From Verrucomicrobiales bacterium (GTDB taxonomy: Bacteria > Verrucomicrobiota > Verrucomicrobiia > Verrucomicrobiales > DEV007), in assembly GCA_013911195.1 (NCBI GenBank), contig JACETS010000144.1, forward strand, positions 1 to 6,607: DNA of 6,607 nucleotides, read 5' to 3'. Both the position numbers and the translations under genes were made by a program. Positions 6,299 through 6,607 of this stretch are shown here, in pieces. Every line of letters starts with the position of its first letter. The stretch's first letter is position 1. Under the pieces are notes generated by a model. The model did not search any database. It worked only from the letters and a program-made list of their open reading frames with translations, and was not told the DNA's origin.

Positions 6299-6607
6299 TA
6301 GGAGATCAAATTTGTAGAGTTCATCTGTCGTATTTTAACCTGATGCATCCTTATAGATAATATTAAATTGAAAAACTAGGAATAAAAAATCCTAAGATTA
6401 TATGTGATCATTTGCAGCTTAACCTCTTTTGATTATGCCCATTTAGGGTTTAGCTAGGTGATTAGATCAGTATTGATTGCTAAAGGATAATATGTTTTTA
6501 AAATATCTTAAATGGGTCATGATTATCTTTTTGTTGAAGTTGGTGGGTTTGGGAATTGTAAAAATCCAGGATGGCAGCCCCTGCTTTTAGTGCTCAGTAA
6601 AACAAAA
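6299..6607. other. Right-end intergenic region, AT-rich, no firm gene
   Basis: This stretch should contain the promoter of the minus-strand LamG gene, but no convincing -35/-10 pair was found; TAAAAT on the minus strand near 6332-6337 is the best isolated -10-like hexamer. A short inverted repeat (TAGGA 6377-6381 / TCCTA 6390-6394, loop 8) is followed on the minus strand by GTTTTT and could be a weak terminator for something transcribed from the right. The only coding candidate is the 32-codon plus-strand frame listed separately. No tRNA-like or riboswitch-like fold was recognised by eye. Confidence 0.6.
6492..6590 (+). CDS. Possible small membrane peptide (32 aa), speculative
   Basis: A plus-strand frame runs from ATG at 6492 to TAG at 6588-6590. 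It has a good Shine-Dalgarno, AAAGGA (6482-6487), 4 nt before the ATG. The peptide starts MFLKYLKWVMIIFLLKLVG: two lysines, then a hydrophobic stretch at about 8-23 long enough for a membrane segment or a truncated signal peptide, ending in a short polar tail with one Cys. No family is recognised. It could be a genuine small membrane protein, the remnant of a longer secreted protein, or chance. A second frame from ATG 6512 stays open to the window edge, without a ribosome binding site. Confidence 0.25.
   Translation: MFLKYLKWVMIIFLLKLVGLGIVKIQDGSPCF

Noticed and set aside
6572..6587. GCAG-CCC-CTGC followed by TTTT as a terminator
   Set aside because: A four-base-pair stem with a 3-nt loop is too weak to support, and no firm gene ends there.
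6507..6607. Minus-strand frame entering from the right edge and ending in TAA near 6522
   Set aside because: It gives about 27 codons with no recognisable motif; too short to call as the end of a gene.

Overview
The window looks like a stretch of chromosome from an AT-rich bacterium of the Planctomycetota/Verrucomicrobiota (PVC) type, probably aquatic. This is an inference from three things seen here: a DUF1501 protein with an N-terminal twin-arginine signal, a secreted LamG/concanavalin-A-like protein of the kind abundant in these phyla, and mostly absent or badly placed Shine-Dalgarno sequences. No RNA genes, IS elements, CRISPR arrays or phage genes were seen.

Layout, left to right. Positions 1-3424 hold a three-gene minus-strand operon, read right to left: an ABC ATPase (2768-3424), a large two-FtsX-domain permease (225-2771) and the first 76 codons of a secreted AttH/CrtC-type lipocalin-like protein (228 down to the window edge). 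Both junctions are 4-nt ATGA overlaps. This matches the AttEFGH type of ABC system, with the two permease subunits fused into one chain. A 104-bp leader (3425-3528) carries a perfect 18-bp palindrome and a weak promoter-like pair. Upstream on the same strand lies a Tat-type DUF1501 protein (3529-4938).

A 55-bp divergent spacer (4939-4993) separates DUF1501 from a plus-strand lipoprotein with an OB-fold-like domain (4994-5386), which appears to start at TTG. That gene converges, across 15 bp, on a minus-strand secreted LamG-like protein (5402-6298). The right end (6299-6607) has no convincing gene, only a possible 32-codon membrane peptide with a good ribosome binding site.

How the genes work together: the ABC operon is one functional unit. 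The ATPase should energise the FtsX-type permease, and the AttH-like protein probably acts on the outer side of the inner membrane on a hydrophobic or lipidic ligand. All the other genes also encode exported or surface proteins (Tat, lipoprotein, Sec), but nothing in the sequence ties them to the transporter beyond proximity.
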